This document shows positions 63,722 to 64,000 of a stretch of 64,000 nt of DNA, one piece after another. The position numbers and the translations under genes were made by a program. The notes beneath the pieces were generated by a model. The model made no database searches. It was not told where the DNA came from and was given only the letters and a program-made list of their open reading frames with translations. This stretch comes from Odobenus rosmarus divergens (Eukaryota; Chordata; Mammalia; Carnivora; Odobenidae). Every line of letters starts with the position of its first letter. The first letter of the stretch is position 1. The stretch covers positions 715,912 to 779,911 of the forward strand of contig NW_004450483.1 in assembly GCF_000321225.1 (NCBI RefSeq), given 5' to 3'.

Positions 63722-64000
63722 CCATTCTTTCCCTTGACAAATATTTTTTGAGGGTCTCCTGTGGGCCAGGCACTGTTCTAGGCCCTGGAGATAGAGCAGA
63801 AAATGGAACTCCTCGTGAAGCTCATATCTTAGTGTGAGAGAAAATGATGAACATATAAACACATAAGTATATAGTATAAACATTTTCGTTATAGGTGCTA
63901 GGAAGAAAATAAACAGGGACTGACTTGGAAAGGGCAGCCATTTCAGGAGGTGAATACCAGGAAGTGGAGAAGTGAGCGTGTGAAGGTTTGGGAGAAGTAC
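63722..64000 (-). mobile_element. L2 3' end, runs off the window
   Basis: 'gacaaatattttttgagggt', 'tgggccaggcactgttctag', 'gagatagagcagaaaatgga', 'gaagaaaataaacagggact' in reversed L2 order, continuing past the right edge. Confidence 0.85.

Noticed and set aside
1..64000. A previously undescribed defence or metabolic system
   Set aside because: No operon-like gene set, no conserved domain and no exon could be supported. The window's structure is explained by layered transposon insertion in a mammalian genome.

Overview
The window looks like nuclear DNA of a carnivoran mammal. The evidence is about 30 copies of the tRNA-Lys-type CAN-SINE, recognised by the head 'ggcgcctgggtggctcag', a B-box-like 'gggatcgagcccc', a CT-rich body and an (AAAT)n tail. 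The body 'gggctccctgctcagcggggag' differs from the SINE I associate with dogs and from that of cats. This suggests an arctoid caniform (bear, mustelid or pinniped). That assignment comes from memory of consensus sequences, not from a search.

I can support no protein-coding exon, RNA gene, CpG-island promoter or CRISPR array. All the long open frames are chance frames in GC-rich DNA, antisense frames of SINEs, or relics of LINE-1 proteins. The window reads as intergenic or deep intronic sequence whose visible structure is layered transposon insertion. The oldest layer is L2 and MIR (more than 40 fragments), MER5A, MER20, other hAT-like copies, one Tigger-like copy and degraded LTR-like DNA. 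The next is LINE-1 (about 11 fragments, roughly a sixth of the window). The youngest is CAN-SINE, many copies with intact target-site duplications (TSDs).

Layout. 1-20 kb: GC-rich, mostly single-copy-looking DNA with MIR/L2 fragments and scattered SINEs. It holds a near-identical 126-bp dispersed duplication at 9149 and 10814, a complex (CTAT)n array and a G-quadruplex-prone tract near 11.88 kb. 20-29 kb: a mixed region with SINEs inserted in MIRs and a small L1 tail with a perfect TSD. 29-43 kb: AT-rich and L1-dominated, with two ORF2 3' pieces at 29.1-30.8 kb, an ORF1-type piece at 33.9-36.1 kb and a long, decayed, internally deleted L1 at 36.7-42.8 kb, split by CAN-SINEs. 43-52 kb: GC-rich again, with divergent L2 copies, a polypyrimidine tract and MIRs. 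52-64 kb: ancient L1 in reverse orientation, MER5A, two MER20s (one with a strong CTCF-type motif), a Tigger-like element and L2/MIR.

Three CAN-SINE subtypes can be read. The young subtype has 'agcgactgcc' and 'cctggagtcc' and occurs in five copies. The middle subtype has 'cgtctgcctt' and 'gtcctgggatcgag'. The older subtype has 'ctgactcttgat' and 'atctcagggt'. Family names were assigned by eye and element ends are usually good to about 5-20 bases.
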